A stretch of 64,000 nt of DNA from Edolisoma coerulescens (taxonomy: Eukaryota; Chordata; Aves; Passeriformes; Campephagidae), in NCBI GenBank assembly GCA_013397115.1, contig VWZW01002539.1, positions 248,001 to 312,000 of the forward strand. The letters run 5' to 3'. Position 1 is the first letter of the stretch, and every line of letters starts with the position of its first letter. Positions 34,601-49,517 of the stretch are shown here, in pieces. A model generated the notes under the pieces. The model had not been told where the DNA came from. It saw nothing but the letters and a program-made list of their open reading frames with translations, and ran no database searches. Position numbers and translations under genes: made by a program.

Positions 34601-37158
34601 AAAGGCACAGAGGTTGAGATGGAGTTATGGCTAAGTAGGAGCACTGTGGTGTGCACACACAGGAACTGTGCTGGCAGGAAATAGTCAATAAAATAGCCCA
34701 AGAAGGAATCAGCTGGCCAAGTGTTTCCATAGGAAAAAACTGGCAGGAAAATACCCTTGTATTAAAAAAGAAAAAAACAAAACAGTACAAATAAGGTGGA
34801 AAAACTTACTTTGGTGTTTCCCTTCTTTTCGCACACTTGAGAAAGAGAACAGTTATCAACATTTTGCCTTGGTTCAAAAACAGGCGTTGTGGCTGCCAGC
34901 CAAAGGTAGCCCTGCTGTGAAAACATTTCTGTGGCTGATACAGCACCTTATGGTAACCACTGCCTTCAGCAAGGAGCACTCTGCAGCAGGGTAACACAGT
35001 ACCTGTTCTATTGCTGACGTGTTTCAGTTATCTTAAACAGTTTTTCCTGAAACAAATGTATTAAACAAGCATGTTTTCAGTATTATTTCAGTTTCTTCCT
35101 GCATTGTTTCATTCTCTGCACAGTTCATCATCTTGCCTGGGACCTCTGTGTAGAACTTCAGTGGGCTTCTGGTTTGACAACCAATGTCAAGGTTCCTTTA
35201 GAATCTCAGGTTTCATTTATTGCTTGCTCTAATTCTTTCCCCCAGCTGATAAGCTTACTGGGGTGTGAACTTATTAATGTGTATTTTTTGTTCTTCAGAA
35301 AGGACAACCTGCCTTCTTGTATAATAACAAACTTTATATAAAGAGTGGTTGTGTCCAGGGCTCACCATCTTCTGAAGTAGACTTCTTTTGCTTCTGGTTT
35401 ATTCATGTTCCAGGCAGATTCTTCTGTCTAAATGAAGAATACAATCTAACATAACTTCTAATTAGTTATTTTGCTAGGCCCTAGACTGTATCAGCATCCA
35501 CTTTATTATAACCATTAAGTGAAAAACATTTTTCTGTTTTCCCCTTGAGGAAAGTAGCTCCCACAGTCCCTCACTGGGCTCACTGCCTGGAAGCCTCTGT
35601 CCATGCTTCTATGATGGAGAAAGGATGAAGAGACCCTCTCTTTGAAGAGTGACAGCCTGCAGTAGAAGGGACACAGATAATTTTGCATCCTTTGCTTAAG
35701 TCACTGTGAAGACCATAATACAAGTTTGAAGGCTGGCTCCAGTGCCCAACAGACCACAGCTAAAAATCCTGTTTCTTGATGCAGATGTGCACAAGTACCT
35801 AATCCTGTTTTCGAAAAGAAATAGAGAAATGCTGTGATATTTCTGTGCTGCCCTGAGGAAAAATTTTGTGAACATGCCTTCTAATCCCTTGAATTGCAGT
35901 GAGTCTGTCCTGGAAACTTCAGCACGGTTCCAAAAGAAGTGTCATCCTAGGTAACAGTGGTTTCTTTCCAAGACACTTGTTCCTCTGGGTACAGTTGCTA
36001 TTTGTAAGTGATTCAGACTAACGTCTCATAGTCTGCAGGAACCTTCAGTCCTGACACAGGGCAGCTGTGTTAACCTTGCTTCATCTTCAGGGGTTTCGGG
36101 CAAGGCAGCTCTTGTACTCATTGGTATCGCTGAGTTTTAGGCCTACGTGTCACAGGGATGATACTGTTCTTTTGAGGTGGGAATATGTCATGCAGTGGAT
36201 ATTCTGGTGCTGGCTGTGGTAGTTTTTGGTTCTTCTTCCTCAGCATATCCCTGATGCTATACACAGGGACATTTCACCATAAATTAGAATAAATTAGGGG
36301 GAATTGATTTGTGATTTAAAGCAGCTGAAGTTTCCCTCAGTAGCAAAGCTCGTGTTCCCTCCAGAGATGGCAAATCATGTCTCCTTTCAGAGACATGAAG
36401 CGTATTTTAGTAAGTACACATTACATAACTTGTCCCACATTTCTTTCTCTTTTTAGTATCTCAGTGTTATGAAAAATTATGTTCCCGTTAATCATTATAG
36501 CCGCTCATATTTTTCTGTGAAAATAAATTACCGTCCTCTGCCCTTCCTGCACAGAAACATACTTAAATCAAAACAAGGTTATGTCCACGATTGGTTCAGG
36601 GAAGGGAGTGTCAGCTAATGTGGCTTTGCTGCTGCAGAAGGATGAAAGCAGGATTTGTCTCTGTACTCAGTGGATTGCAATGCTGTGTGGTAGTGTCACT
36701 TGCCAAATAAGATTTCCCCTTTAGCACATGCAGAGCTCGCTTGAACGTCAGTGGAAACAGCGTGCACTCAGTGTGGGGGGACCTGCAGCTCAGTCCTGAG
36801 TGTAACATTGAACCCACTGCCTATTTTGTCATTCCTACATCTGAAAACACTTGGGCTGGAAAAGCTAGAATACACCTGTACAACTGGGAGAAAGTAGCAG
36901 GCCTCTAAATTCCTGTTTTAGATTGTCACCAGCTTTATTGAGACTGTTTTTAGAAAGCATTTAAATCTTGGCATCCAAAATTGCGTATTCAGCACCATAT
37001 TCAGGCTGCAGAGGGGCTGATTTTAAGTCATAATGGGCATTTAGACATTTACTGTTTCAGGTCTCAGGGCTTCTCCAATGTAAGTCATTTTTATTTACAT
37101 GCTTTGAACATGAATTTAGGGACTTACCTTATCCAACAGTGTAAATATAGAGGCTAGG

Positions 37159-37481
37159 CTATTTTTAGACTTCACAATGTGATCCTGGGCAAAAGGACTT
37201 TTGAAGCAGAGATTGCTGGGTACCAAACCACAAACTTGGACCAACATTTTTCAGTAACTGTCTGTTTCTCTTTATTCAGGACATGTAAAGACTCAGAGTG
37301 CAAGTTAAAGGCTGGTTGTAGATGATTCTCAGGGAACAGATCCTCTATTGGGAGGTCAGTTCTCTCCAGTGAGGAGATCTGAGGAAAATTCACCCTTAGG
37401 ACAGACTGAGTTTTCTTTTAAAGTATATGTAAGATGTTAATTCTGTATTAGTTGTACAAGGAAAATTCATTCCTTATTTGG
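37159..37481. promoter_or_regulatory. Candidate muscle enhancer (MEF2, M-CAT, CArG)
   Basis: CTATTTTTAG at 37159-37168 is an exact MEF2 consensus. At 37468-37481 the sequence CATTCCTTATTTGG fuses an M-CAT core to a perfect CArG box, sharing two bases. This lies between two muscle genes, 8 kb upstream of MYOZ2 and 11 kb beyond the 3' end of SYNPO2. The motifs are seen. Enhancer activity is inferred. Confidence 0.3.
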
Positions 37482-40400
37482 CCTCTGAAGAGAGGTAAAT
37501 TTACATTGGTCTTATGGAAGAGCACATGCTGTATTTTGGAAAATGAATATACAATACAAAAAAGAAATTTTAGTGCAAAATGGGTCCATTTCATTTAGAC
37601 AATTGAGTACTTAAGGATCAAGCTTTTCTGCTGACCTCTTCAATTTTGGCTGAGAAATGAAATCCTTGCATAGTGAAGGTAGTAGAAATAAAGAAGTCAT
37701 CCACATAAACTCGGGTCATCTTCAGCTGACAATCATATGACCAAAGCAAGGGATGTTCCCCTTGCAACCATGCAAAATTTGCTGACCTTATAGGCATTGA
37801 GTGTCAGTTAACAACCAGGCTTGTGAAGCAGGGACACCTGGATGTGTTTTAGAAGCTTTCAGACATTATTTGTTTAATAAAGTAGCAGAATGATTATGTA
37901 TTAGTAAGGGGACCGTTCTAAAGCTCGAAGTCTGCCTCTGCTATTTGTCAAGATTCTTCTCAAGGTGTTTTTCATTGGCATACTCAGTATTAGCAGAGAA
38001 GATGTAGGGTGTGTTTCTGTTGTGGTTTTTTCCCAATAAGAATAAATGAGATGTAGACCTCACTTCCAAAGTTATTGTCTGGCTGAACTTGTTTTCTGTT
38101 TGGTGTTTTCATTATCAAAGAAGGTTTGGACTTTCTTGTCTTGTCACTGTTGATTTTGCTGAGGAAAAAGATAGGTCTTTGCCCACCACCAAGGCGGTCT
38201 CCATGTGGAAATGGAGATTCTTCTTTCAGAAACTAAAGCTGAACCTATAAAAAATTCAATGCCATTGTGACCATTAAAAAAAAAAAACCAAAACAGCAAA
38301 ACCCTATCATTTGGGGGAATGTTTTTCCCTATCTCCTATGCAGGGAACTAATTTCTGCGCTCAGCAGTGCAAATTGTTAGCAACCATCTTCAGTGAATTT
38401 TCCCTAAATGGTACTGATGATGTTGCTCTTCTACTTTGTGGCGTTTCCACTGTTTGGGTATTTCCTGATGATCCCATTAGCATTGAAGTTAATTGGAATA
38501 CTTCATGGCTGAAGTGTAAGAAGCCTGTACTTGAGCAGATGTTCTTTTTGGAAGTTAGCATAAAAGTAGTGAATTCAAAGTACCATTTCTTTGTTGCTGT
38601 GTCATCAAGATGTGGCATGACCTTACCTTTCACAAATATGAACACTGTTCCCAAACCCATTTAAAAGGCTCTGCTAGTCAGTGACACTGAATACAGTATC
38701 ATTAACTGTATAAATTAAGTATAAATTTTAAAACTGTCATATGTCACAACTCCATAATTCCCCCAAATATACCAATGAATTTGACCCCTCTGAAGTGCAA
38801 AATATTGCAGTAGTTTTCATTGTGTAGAGCTCATCTACTATACTACTGTGCACTTATTTTGGGGATAATATCTGAGTTTCTGAATAATTCTCGGCATTTT
38901 TTCCTTGTTTTTCCTTTAGCTGTTATTGGAGTCATGCAGAAAGGATCCCCCAGTGAGCAGGTTGCCACAGTGAGGATGTATTTGACAGGATATTTGGAGT
39001 ATGCACAATAGGTTGGATACTTTTCCTTACCAAGTGTGAGCAATGGTGTTGGAAGTAATACTTGCTGGGTTGCACCATCATCAGTCTGCCCCTTTAATCT
39101 TTTTTTTTTTTTTAATAAAAAGTAATGTGCTGCATCCAAATAATTGTGAACTCAAATACATAACTCTTAAATATGAGGAATCAAAGACCAAATTTTGATC
39201 CATATTTCCATCTTTTCAAGAAGAATTATTTTAAAATGGGAGAAAGAATATTTCATTCCTGAAATGTGCTGTATTTTCTCTTAATGTTGTTGTTCCTATT
39301 TCTTTCTTCTCAGATTCACTGGGTTTAGAGGCATTCCATGACTAATGGGCTTGCTAGTTGATTAGCAGAAAACAAAACTCCTACCATCTCATATTTTCCC
39401 TTTTATAAGAGTCCAGCCATGCCATAGATATTTTCCATTCTCAGTCTTGATATTCTGCAGATGTGGAATTAAAACTCCTCACACTGTATGGGAATGCACT
39501 GTGGGATTGTACATGTGTGTTTTACTCTCCTGAGTAATTTCTCCATGACTTGAGCTGCCTGAATGTGGGCATTGTGCCCAGTGGGGTAACACTTGCTGTA
39601 CCAACACTTTTATGCGCCTTAATTCAGATAAAGCTTATCTGTCAAATCAAACAGAAGCTGCCAGCATTTGCAGCTTAATTGCTTTTCCAAGTTCCTCTTT
39701 TGCTTAGAACAGTGAACGAAACTAAAGGGACCAAGAAACTGTTGTTGACAAAATTCTGGAGTTGTCTTTATAGTTCCATCCCCCTCAAAAAATACACTGC
39801 GAGAGCAAAAGTCATTGGTGCAGGACTTAGGGCTTTTTGAAGAGTAAAACTTCCCAGAATTATGGACTCCCTTTCATCCAAGCTCTGACACAAGTTATTC
39901 TTCAATGTTATTGCACTAGAGAAAAAAAGATATGTGTAATATAGTATGTACACACTTAAATACAAAGGCTGAAGGTTTTTTTCTAGAGAAATATTTATCT
40001 TTATGCTGCAACATTTGATTTGGAACAAATAGCCATGGTCTGTAGCAACAGGAAAGAAGAGACATGGATGGGTGATTAGGGAGGACAGATCCAATGTTTT
40101 TGCTTTTCCCTCTGAATTGTATTTACAGTTAAAACTTAAATTAAACAGCTATTTAGCACTGTCTTTCAAGTGGATGATAACTTGGGCCTGCGTGGCAAGG
40201 AAGCTGGAAACATCTAAGTCTGCATGACTTTTGACTGTGCACATAATGCATTTTAATTATGCCAACTTCCTTCTCTTTCCCCCAGAGACTAGGCCTCAGT
40301 ATCTTGCATGGAAGTGGCTGGAGCTGGTGGATACGTAATCACATGAACTGACTATACATTCGTTCATTATCTGAAGGCTGTTCCTTGCTACTGTGCTTTC

Positions 40401-43400
40401 AAGGAAGATTCTTTAGCAGTGGTTGTGCTGTTTTCCATTCTTGTACTTGCTGTCTCTCCTTTCCAGGAGATTTCTCTTCCCAGGAATTAGTATTGCTAAT
40501 CCGTTAGCACAGATTTTTTTCTTTAAGCTTTTTGTTCATAAAAATACTTTGTCGGCAAACTGATTTTATCTACGTTTATTGTTATGCCACCTGCTAAGAA
40601 GGAGAGGTTAATTGTTAACTCTATTTTGTTGAGGAAGAAGTGGCAAGTTGGTCAAGTTTTGCTCACTCATTTTAAAATTAATCACAGTTTCTTGTTAGAG
40701 CAGTTTCCAAGGAGGCACGAGAGAAACTCTTGCACCATCTTTCATAATTTCTCATGTATGTCACCTTTTCCCCCAGGTTAATGGAAGTGACTCCTGATAT
40801 AAACATGCCTTCATTTGGTGCCTTTGAGGATGTCTGTGCCATTTTTTTCCTAGTAGCGGCAGGGTTGATCCCCTTGGTAGCAGCTGAGTGTATGTTTTAC
40901 ATTACTGTTCAGACAGATACAGAAACAGCCTGTGCTCCTTAGTAACAGACATCAGACTGAAGACATGGCCAGTGATGATTTGGCAATGGCTCACAGGGAG
41001 GCTCGTGATTTAACAGGAGCTTAAGATTTGGTTCATTTGGCTGGGTTTTGTTTGCTTTATTACAGACTTCAGGTGAGACTAGCGTGGTGACATGGGAGAA
41101 AACAGGGGCTTCCATTATGGTGAGCAAATGTGTACTCCCCTTTAATTCTGGTATTTCAAACTAATCCTTCTACTGCCCTTGGAGGTTAATCTCTGTTCAC
41201 TCAGCTGTGGTTACTATGAGTAAACAACTCCAAAGCCTTACATTCTCTGTCATGGGATTTGGTGAATTTTTTCTGGCAGACTGGGCCATAACTTGACCTG
41301 TCTCTTAAATTAGTGGATTGTTTCTTCAAAGGACCTGGAGCTTCCTTCCTATTCCTTTTCTGAGCTGTAAGAATGTAATTGTGCTGGTTGTGAAGTATGC
41401 ATGACTGCTATAAATAGCCAGTGGATTATAGGTGAAGGTAAGAGCCAGGAATGTCCACGTCCGAGTGCAGCATTGCCATTGTCCCAGCAGCCTTGGGCAG
41501 TGCTCATGTTCTTTCCATTGCCATGTTCTCTTCCATTTTTAAGATGAGATAATGACATCTGTCCACCCCGTACTGCTGGGGTCAGGAGTAATTAACTAGT
41601 GTCTATGTGGGACTCATTAAACAGTGCTGTATGAATGCCTCCTATACCACCTGATTTAGCTCAAACTGTGAAGTTTTATGGCATTTGAGTTGCAGTGGAC
41701 GTGCTGATAATGACACTGTTTGGTGTCTGGTGTTCCAACACATCTCTAACTGTGCCATAGCTTCTCTGTTGAAACAGAGGCCTTGTCAGGGAGAGCAAAT
41801 AGTATGGATTGTATGGATTGTGTACCATTGCCCTCTGTTGGACAGCACTGGGCTTAGTCAAAGTGCTTGTCTTGTTTTGGGCTTGCAAAACTTCAGAGCA
41901 ATAAACCTGATAATATTGTATAAGTAAGCTTGAAGTGTTTAGTGACAAATTGACTATCCTTGTTCCAGAGATTGCACCAGTCCCTAAAATGCAGAGGGAA
42001 ATAGAAGTTTGGATGCCTACCATGTCTTACAGTCTGATATAAAAGAATCTTTCTACTTTACTGGTAAAACATGATTTTATTTTTTCCTCTTGCCCTCTGC
42101 CTACCTCACATCATTTGTGGCCTGTGGGCATTCTGTGTATATGTAGGTGAGTGTTCAATATAATGTACTGCCTGTTCTTGAGTTTAACTATGCTTTTTAA
42201 GGAGGTTTATATGCTTTGTCAAAAAGTATAATGCATTTCATACACACTGTAATACCTGAAAGGGAGATCGTGAATAATGGCAAGAATTTAAAACAGGAAA
42301 GTAACAAATATGAAAGACGCAAACAATCAAATTATTATCTGAGGGGGAAAAGGATTACAATGTGCCTTGGAAGTGCCCATAATCCTCATTGTAGTTGTGA
42401 ACTTAGTCCTAAGCACTTTTGTGTTCTCTGCCCTCCAGTACACAGTTTATGGTAAAGCATTCAGAGAAGTAGAAATTATTATAAAGGTCACAAGGAAAAA
42501 TAAATCTGTCTGAATGTTATTTGTTTGGATTGCTGCTCTCCAAACCTTATACATACTGCTGTTCATTTGAGGTTACATGCAGAGGAGTCACATCTAGCTC
42601 CAGTAACAAACATCCAAAACACAGTGATCTGTATCTAATTCTGCAGGGTAAACAGCAGCTTATTAAAATGTGGGAAGAGATGAGTGGCAATCTGTTCCTT
42701 TGAGAAACCTCCAAGCTGATTTTGAAAAAGCATCTACCTAAACTTCCAGAACGTTATGGCTCCCAAAAAAACAACAATCATCTCTTCACTGTCCTTGGGT
42801 GTGTTATCTGGTCTGTTGATGATCCATTTCTCAAGTACAGAATTATCCAAACAGACCTCTGCAAGCCTGGGTGAGTTTGGAGTGGTGTAAGTCTGTGCCT
42901 GGGGTCCCGGCATCCAGTCCACCTATTTTAGGCATTTATTTGGGGATGGAGTTAATTTCTTTTTAAGAATGCCCCTCCACATTGGTTATGCAGGAGGTCA
43001 AGACAGCAACTTGAGCCTCAGCAGAGTCCCAGCTGAGATAACTCTCCATCCTTGTGCTCATCAAAATGAGCAAGTTCCTAATGGAAGATGCCATTACAAA
43101 ATCTGATTTATGCCTTATTGTTTTGTCAATCACATTTTTAAATTCCACAGACTACAAAAATCTACAGAACTGTTGACACCAGTTCAGTGCTTGTAAATTT
43201 GTTGTGTTTTGTGGTGCTGCACATTTCTGTGTGAGGTGAAGTCCTTGCCCTGCCAACATAAGTGGTAAATTAGTCAAGCTCCCATTGACTTATCTGGGAT
43301 CAGGATTTTGCTCCACGTGGTCAAAGGAGTTTTGTTGCCTTGTTTTGTTCTTGGTGTTTCTTTGAAATGCAGGTTTTCTCAGGGCATACTGACTCAGTTG

Positions 43401-46400
43401 GAAGATTTATTAATTTCTACACTAATCTTTTTATTTTATTGCCACATGGAAAATCTCTTGGGGTTTTAAACTGCCAGAGAGAGTAAAGAATGGTGAACTC
43501 CACAGACATAGTGGAGAAAATAGCCTTGAACCTTCACAAAACCCATGAAGTTATGAGGCTCCGTGGTGGGAAATTACTTGGAAACTATAAAAGTTACCAA
43601 TATTGATCATCTTCTTAAAACTATTCTTTTTTGCATACAAGTAATTCACTAGGGAGCTTCAATATAAGTCCTGTGTTTGTATACAAACTATTTTATAGGC
43701 AAAATATTTGCATTTAAATATAAACTGTCTTGAACAGGCTTAAAAATCAGAGTAGCTGATGAACACCTGATCAAAACTATTTTGTATATGCTTTTAAGCT
43801 TTTCTGTTAGAAAAAAAATTAAAAAAAACGTTAGAAATACCACAGAGCTAAGAATATGCTGACTTTATGTTGATTCTTGGTTTTCAAAAATTACTGACTT
43901 TCTGAGACTAAACTCAAGTGCACTCATTGCTAATAGGAAGTGACTGATTAAAACTAAGATGGCTTAGCAAATTGCTAATAATATTGAAGTGTGGCAATTG
44001 TTTTATAGCTGCCACAGTTCAGTGAGGTTGGTCATGCTGGGAAAATAATACCAACACATCTATTATTCTGATTTAGAATTCTGTAAAGCATCTTATTTTC
44101 CATTTTTGCCTTGGGCAAATTCTGTTTGTCTAGAGCCTGGTTTAAATTATTTACAACATACAACAATGTTTGTGCAGCAATTAGCATCTCTTTCCTTTGG
44201 TTTCCTTATTTATAGGGAAAAAATTAGTCATGAACCTCTGCAGTATTTAGACAAAATTACCCTTGGGTTTTGATTTACTTTAAAGATAAAATTAGATCTA
44301 GAGTTTTATCAACACCTTCTTTTCTGTATGTGTGCCAGTGTATTGTAGCCTTCCAGCTGTTTGAACTGCAGTGCAGCACAGTATGTTCTCCTAGTTCTCC
44401 ATTAACATCTGTTAATTAACCATTACCTTTCTTTCTCCACAAAAAACCCCCACAAGTTTGTGTGCACTCCCGAGGTCATTTTGTCTTGAGTGTGAAATAC
44501 TTGAGTCCTTTTTTAGGACTGAAAATGTGTGAACAAACACCAAATATTTTCCAGCATCTGGAGTGCTGTTTCTGACTCAGCAGCAACACAAGGCTTCTTT
44601 TTAAGGTCCAATAATATATCCAGGGAACAATTTCAAAGTGCAAATGTTCAGTTTGAGGAAAACCAGACACTGGCCTGGAAAAATCCACCTTTCTGGACTT
44701 GAAATTCCTCGTTCCACCAGCTTCACATTCAGTAAGGGAGCAGTCTGCCACACTGGAGTCATTTTAAATGCTCGTAAGCGTTGACGAATGCACCAGAAAA
44801 TCGAGGGCATTCCAAGAAACCCAGAGTACATTCTCTGGAGAGTGAAACATCCTACAAAACCTGTGGCTGTTCGCCTGGCAGAGAGATTTTTAGTCTGTTG
44901 TGAATTACTGAAGTCAAGGGAGTTATGTTAAACTGTGAATCTCGCTTATGCTTGCTTTCGTTACGATGTATTTAAGAACTTACCAAAGAAGAATGAAAAT
45001 GTAGCCATGGAAAGGAATGGTACTGAGTCTCTTAAAACCTTGTAAATCCTTTGTAGAGCAAAGCTCTTAAAATGCTATTGTGGAGCTTTTTCAGTTCCCC
45101 AAGTTTTACATGCATCAATCATTTTTCTTGTACTGGGGAAAAAGTCCTGCTTGCTTTACAAACGCAAAAACTGCTTTGGGATTCATTTCATGTCAATAGT
45201 GAAAATCTGATCTGGCTTGCCACAGATAGATTGTTTATGCCATCCTTATTTCCTTAAGAGCTATTTATCCAAATAGCCTGCATAGTGTAAAGACTGGGTT
45301 CCAAATTTATTCACAATATTTATTTCATGTTTGAACAGTATGTTTCAATTGAGAATAAACAACAAGAGAATACAGCAATGAACAAGGAACTAAACAGAGG
45401 GTTAGGTGCAAGTAAAGTAGACAAGTGACTGCAGTAAGTAGATTTTAGTTGCAGATTTTTATGGTTGGGATGAAAACGTTCAAACAATAAAAACAGTTCT
45501 GATTGTATTATTCAACCTGGGTAGATTGTGCTTCACTCTGTTTCCTTCCTCTGCTTAGTCAGTATGGAAATGAAATTCCACTGAATTTGATAAGTTGCCT
45601 TTTGACCTGATGCTGATTTAAGCTTCTAGAAGCTCATACCAGCATGAGGTCACTGACAGGCAAAGTCAGTGAGTCTAAAAATGGTGCAGAAAAAAAGAGA
45701 TTAGGCTTTACTTGGGTTCAGATTATTTAAACAAACAGACAAGAATTTAGGGAAAACAAAATTGTGTTTCTCATCTGATTGGTCAAATCACTTTATTATG
45801 TGATACAATTTACATCGCTGGCATGCACTGTCAAATAAAGTGTCCTTTGCAGTGAGCAAAAGTCTTTAGAAGTGAAAAGTCTTTTATAAAGATAACACAG
45901 TCTCTTGCTACTAGGCAGAAATGCAGTGTGAATAGATATTTGGTTGTGTTAAAGCAAACCAAAATGAAAACAAACTATGAACAAGAGTTGTGGACATCAT
46001 CATCTAACATAACTAAAGAAACTAGATTTTCAGTTATATTGTGTATTCAAATGCTCTGCATGTTAACAGAGACACCTCTGAGGGTGAGCACAAAGCCAAA
46101 GATTTAAAATATCAAGAGGAGTTTTTCCTCACATTTACTGAGGAGATCTGTGCATTCAAAAGCAAATGTGAGAAATACTTGCATTAATATATTCAGAACT
46201 CACACACAACAGTCACAACTATTTGATAGAAAGATGCTTTGCTAGTGGAGGAATGGGGTGAAGAGCAGAAAGTGGAGCATGCTGTGGGGTCCTTCTAAAG
46301 CTCTGATGCATTCATATTTCATTTACTGGTCTGGACCTGCTGCTTTCTTTGAAATCACTGCATGGTCTCAATCTGGATTTAGCCTAATTTCCTTCTAAAC

Positions 46401-48703
46401 AAGGCTATGTGATCTGTCTGCATGCCTGCCCTCATGTCTGCCCTCCCATTAATAACTTCAAAAATGTTTATTAGTTCCATTTCTCTGTGGCAGAGGAACA
46501 GATCTCAGAGACAATCTGTTGCCCGCAGACTTTGTAAAAATAGATGGCATCGGGGAGGCCACATCCACTTACCAGTGTTGCTGTTGAGGGATATGCTGCA
46601 GTGGGAACTCATTCCATATTAGATATAGGAGAATCCACATGGGAAAGAGGGCTAGGAAATCCTCAGCAGGAGGAAAAAAAATCTGGAGCAGGTCATGGTA
46701 AAGACCCAAATTAATCTATGGGAAGATACAAAGCCACATGAAACTCGGCGTCAGGAGTTCTCACGTTCACAGAAGTACTCAGTGATTGATTCCTACTTGT
46801 GAATAGAATGAAATTATAAGGTGCACTCTTTTTGTTCTAAGGAGGTTGACAGAAAGTCAATGATTCTGTCTGAAACTCTTTACTTCCATGTTTGTTGCAT
46901 ATTTGGGGTGGGGAATTAGGGCTTCATCCTCGAGAATGTTTTCCTGTAATGCCATGTGATCACAGCATTAAAGCCTTTCCAAGATCACTTTGTATCATAA
47001 TTTTTTTGCAATATCAAAATTTAAAAACACATTTGGCAATTTTCAATTGCATGTACCTTAAAATTAAGCTCACATTTGCTTCTGGTAGATGCATGACCTC
47101 AGAATTCACAGCACTAGTTTCAATGGGAATGTAAAAGTTAGATCTGCAATTCTTAGAATTGAAATAATGGTGTTGGGTAAAAATATGCCTTACTGCAAAC
47201 TCATTAATCTGGTTTTCTGTTTAATGATGTAAAGGAAACAGTTAAAAACAGAAACGTGAACTTGACCTGGAAACAGGGACTTGTTTTGTTATGGTAGTGA
47301 CCAAAAAAAGTGGACCACAGGTCAGCAAAATATGTAAGAGGAATGCACTTTTTGGAATGTAGGTCTTCTGTGAAATGCATGTGCACTGGTATTTATTAAA
47401 TAGTTAAGGCCTTGATGACCTTGAACTATAAATTCCACCAAATTTCAATTTTATTTATAATTTAACTGAAATTAAGTGAAGATTTGGCATGTACTTCCAA
47501 GGCAATAGGGTTAGATCTGAGGATAAGCCCTCAAGGCTAAGGGGGCTTCCACAGTCCTATTGGTGGAATATTCCCAGTTGTGATAAAAGGGGACATTAAG
47601 GGACTCTGCAGAGAAACATCTATTTTTGCCTGTGTGGTAGGAAAACTTATTCTGATTATGTGCATATATAACTCTGAGGTGCTCATTTTCAGGCATATCA
47701 TGGCAGCCTTGTTCATGTAATTTTTCTAAATCACCTTTTTTTTTTGCAGATTCATATTGTGAAATAAATCTGTAAAGTGCTATAGCAATATGATCCTATT
47801 CTAAAGGTTTACCATTCTCATGTCTTCATTTCCTGACTGATCAGAAGGATCAGTTGAGTTTCAGGGAGACTTCTGTTTGGCTACAGAATTTCTGCCAACT
47901 TAAACTCATTAAAGCTCTATTTTTCATGTAATTATTTGCTTTTAGGGGAAGTTCCAGCTCAATTGAACTTGGATGTAATTTTCCTTTTTCCTTTGTACCA
48001 ATTATATTTTATAATTGCTATAAGTGAGAATTCTTTGCAGATGGGAATGTTTTTAATGTATTATTTCCTGCTGCATATATGTTTTAGTTCTTTCTAATCT
48101 AATCCCTTCACTCACAGTACTAACCTTACTGAAACTAAGGATAGTTAACAGTGCTTCTGCAATAATTTCAGTTGACTGAGCTTGACAGATCCTTCAAGAA
48201 TTCCTCACAAAATAAGGAGGATTGACAGCACTTGGTAAAGCTCGGGGTGTTCATTTAATGCTTTAACAACATCTAAACTACCCAGGAAGCTTGGAATACG
48301 TACATTTTTAGCCACGTAACTCTATTGTTTAAATAAGCTGTAAATGTAAGGTGTGTCTCACCAGCAAAAATTATCCACCATGGCTTCAGATCCATCGACA
48401 TCACTTAGGTATAGCCAGCCACCCAAGTGTTTGTTCCTAGACTCACACCGTGTGCCACGTCTCAGAAACCCTCTGTCACATACCAGTTTCTACATAGAGC
48501 AGGAACTGTCCTTGATAGTCAACTTATCTATGTCTTCCTAACTGAGGATACAACTCAAAAGCTTTCTAAACATTGAGCTACCTTAGAAACACGAGTAACT
48601 GCCCAGCCAGTCAGATTACCAGGCACTGGAGCAGTAAATGCTCAGCAAATAGTGCATTTCACAGAGAAATAAAGGCTGTTCAGCCTCTGACTTGTTTGGT
48701 AGT

Positions 48704-48709
48704 TTATTA
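48704..48709 (-). terminator. SYNPO2: Candidate poly(A) signal of long SYNPO2 transcript
   Basis: This is the first AATAAA on the minus strand after the SYNPO2 long-form stop, about 810 bases downstream. SYNPO2 3' UTRs can be long, so later sites may also be used. Confidence 0.35.
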
Positions 48710-49517
48710 CAAACATTACTTGCAGTCCAGTTTAAATACACTCCTCATCTCTTCTGTTGTTCAAGTATCATGGTATTGATCTCTATTAGCAATGCCTTTC
48801 TTCCTGGTGTTTTCAGATAAATTACAAGATGTAAAACTTCATCGAAACTGTCTTGAAATCCATCTGAAATGAGTGACTGTGAATGATTTCCTGTATCTAC
48901 ATAGTGTGGGGATTCAGGTACCATTGCCACAGATGTATTTTAACTGTTGCCACAATAAAAATATTCGCTGATTTACCTTCTTAGCTCATTATAGAAATGC
49001 AGTAAAAAACCATATGGCAAATAAGCCAGTGCATCAAAGTCTTCCACTTCCGTTAGAACTTTTGCAAATCTGACTATATTTAGTAACTTGGAACCCATGT
49101 CAAACATACTCAGAAAACCTACAAGATCCTGTAAAATATTTCTTGGTTTTAAAATGCCCTTATTTTACTTTTTTTTTTCACATTAGCTTAACTGCAAGCA
49201 TTTTTGCTGTCACGTTCTACATCCTTGCTAGATTCTTGCATTGAGTACATGGATTGCCCCACTTTCCTCTCCCCCCTCACCCCAAGAAATGCATATTTTT
49301 GCCTTTTGACAAACAGAACAATCTTAGGTGTAAAACTGAGTCTACTCTAGAGGCTGCGAGCGCTGCAGTCATGTGAAAACTGTGCTCCATTCAATTTTGT
49401 CTCCTCATTTTTTTACTTCAGAGATCGCCAGGCCAGCAAGAAACTTTCCTTCTCCAACTCAAATCTTAGGGCTTGCTTAGCTGGAGGAAGGGAAAATGTA
49501 CCAGGCCCTTCAGCTGC
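48710..49517 (-). other. SYNPO2: Predicted 3' UTR of the long SYNPO2 form
   Basis: Sequence between the stop codon at 49518-49520 and the first AATAAA. It holds no open frame of note. The 3' boundary is a guess based on that signal. Confidence 0.4.

Larger units (their letters stand above)
29020..48703. other. Intergenic region between MYOZ2 and SYNPO2
   Basis: About 20 kb of AT-rich DNA with no exon that I could assign. It contains a CArG plus M-CAT pair at 30435-30468, the pentanucleotide tract at 31144-31184 and the imperfect tandem duplication at 31514-31615. A MEF2 site with an M-CAT/CArG composite lies at 37159-37481. Scattered open frames of up to about 140 codons show no family resemblance and many overlap on both strands. 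Confidence 0.6.

Noticed and set aside
38311..38664. 117-codon plus-strand frame with a 99-codon frame antisense to it
   Set aside because: The longer frame starts at a TTG rather than ATG, no domain or splice context is visible, and AT-rich surroundings show similar pairs elsewhere.
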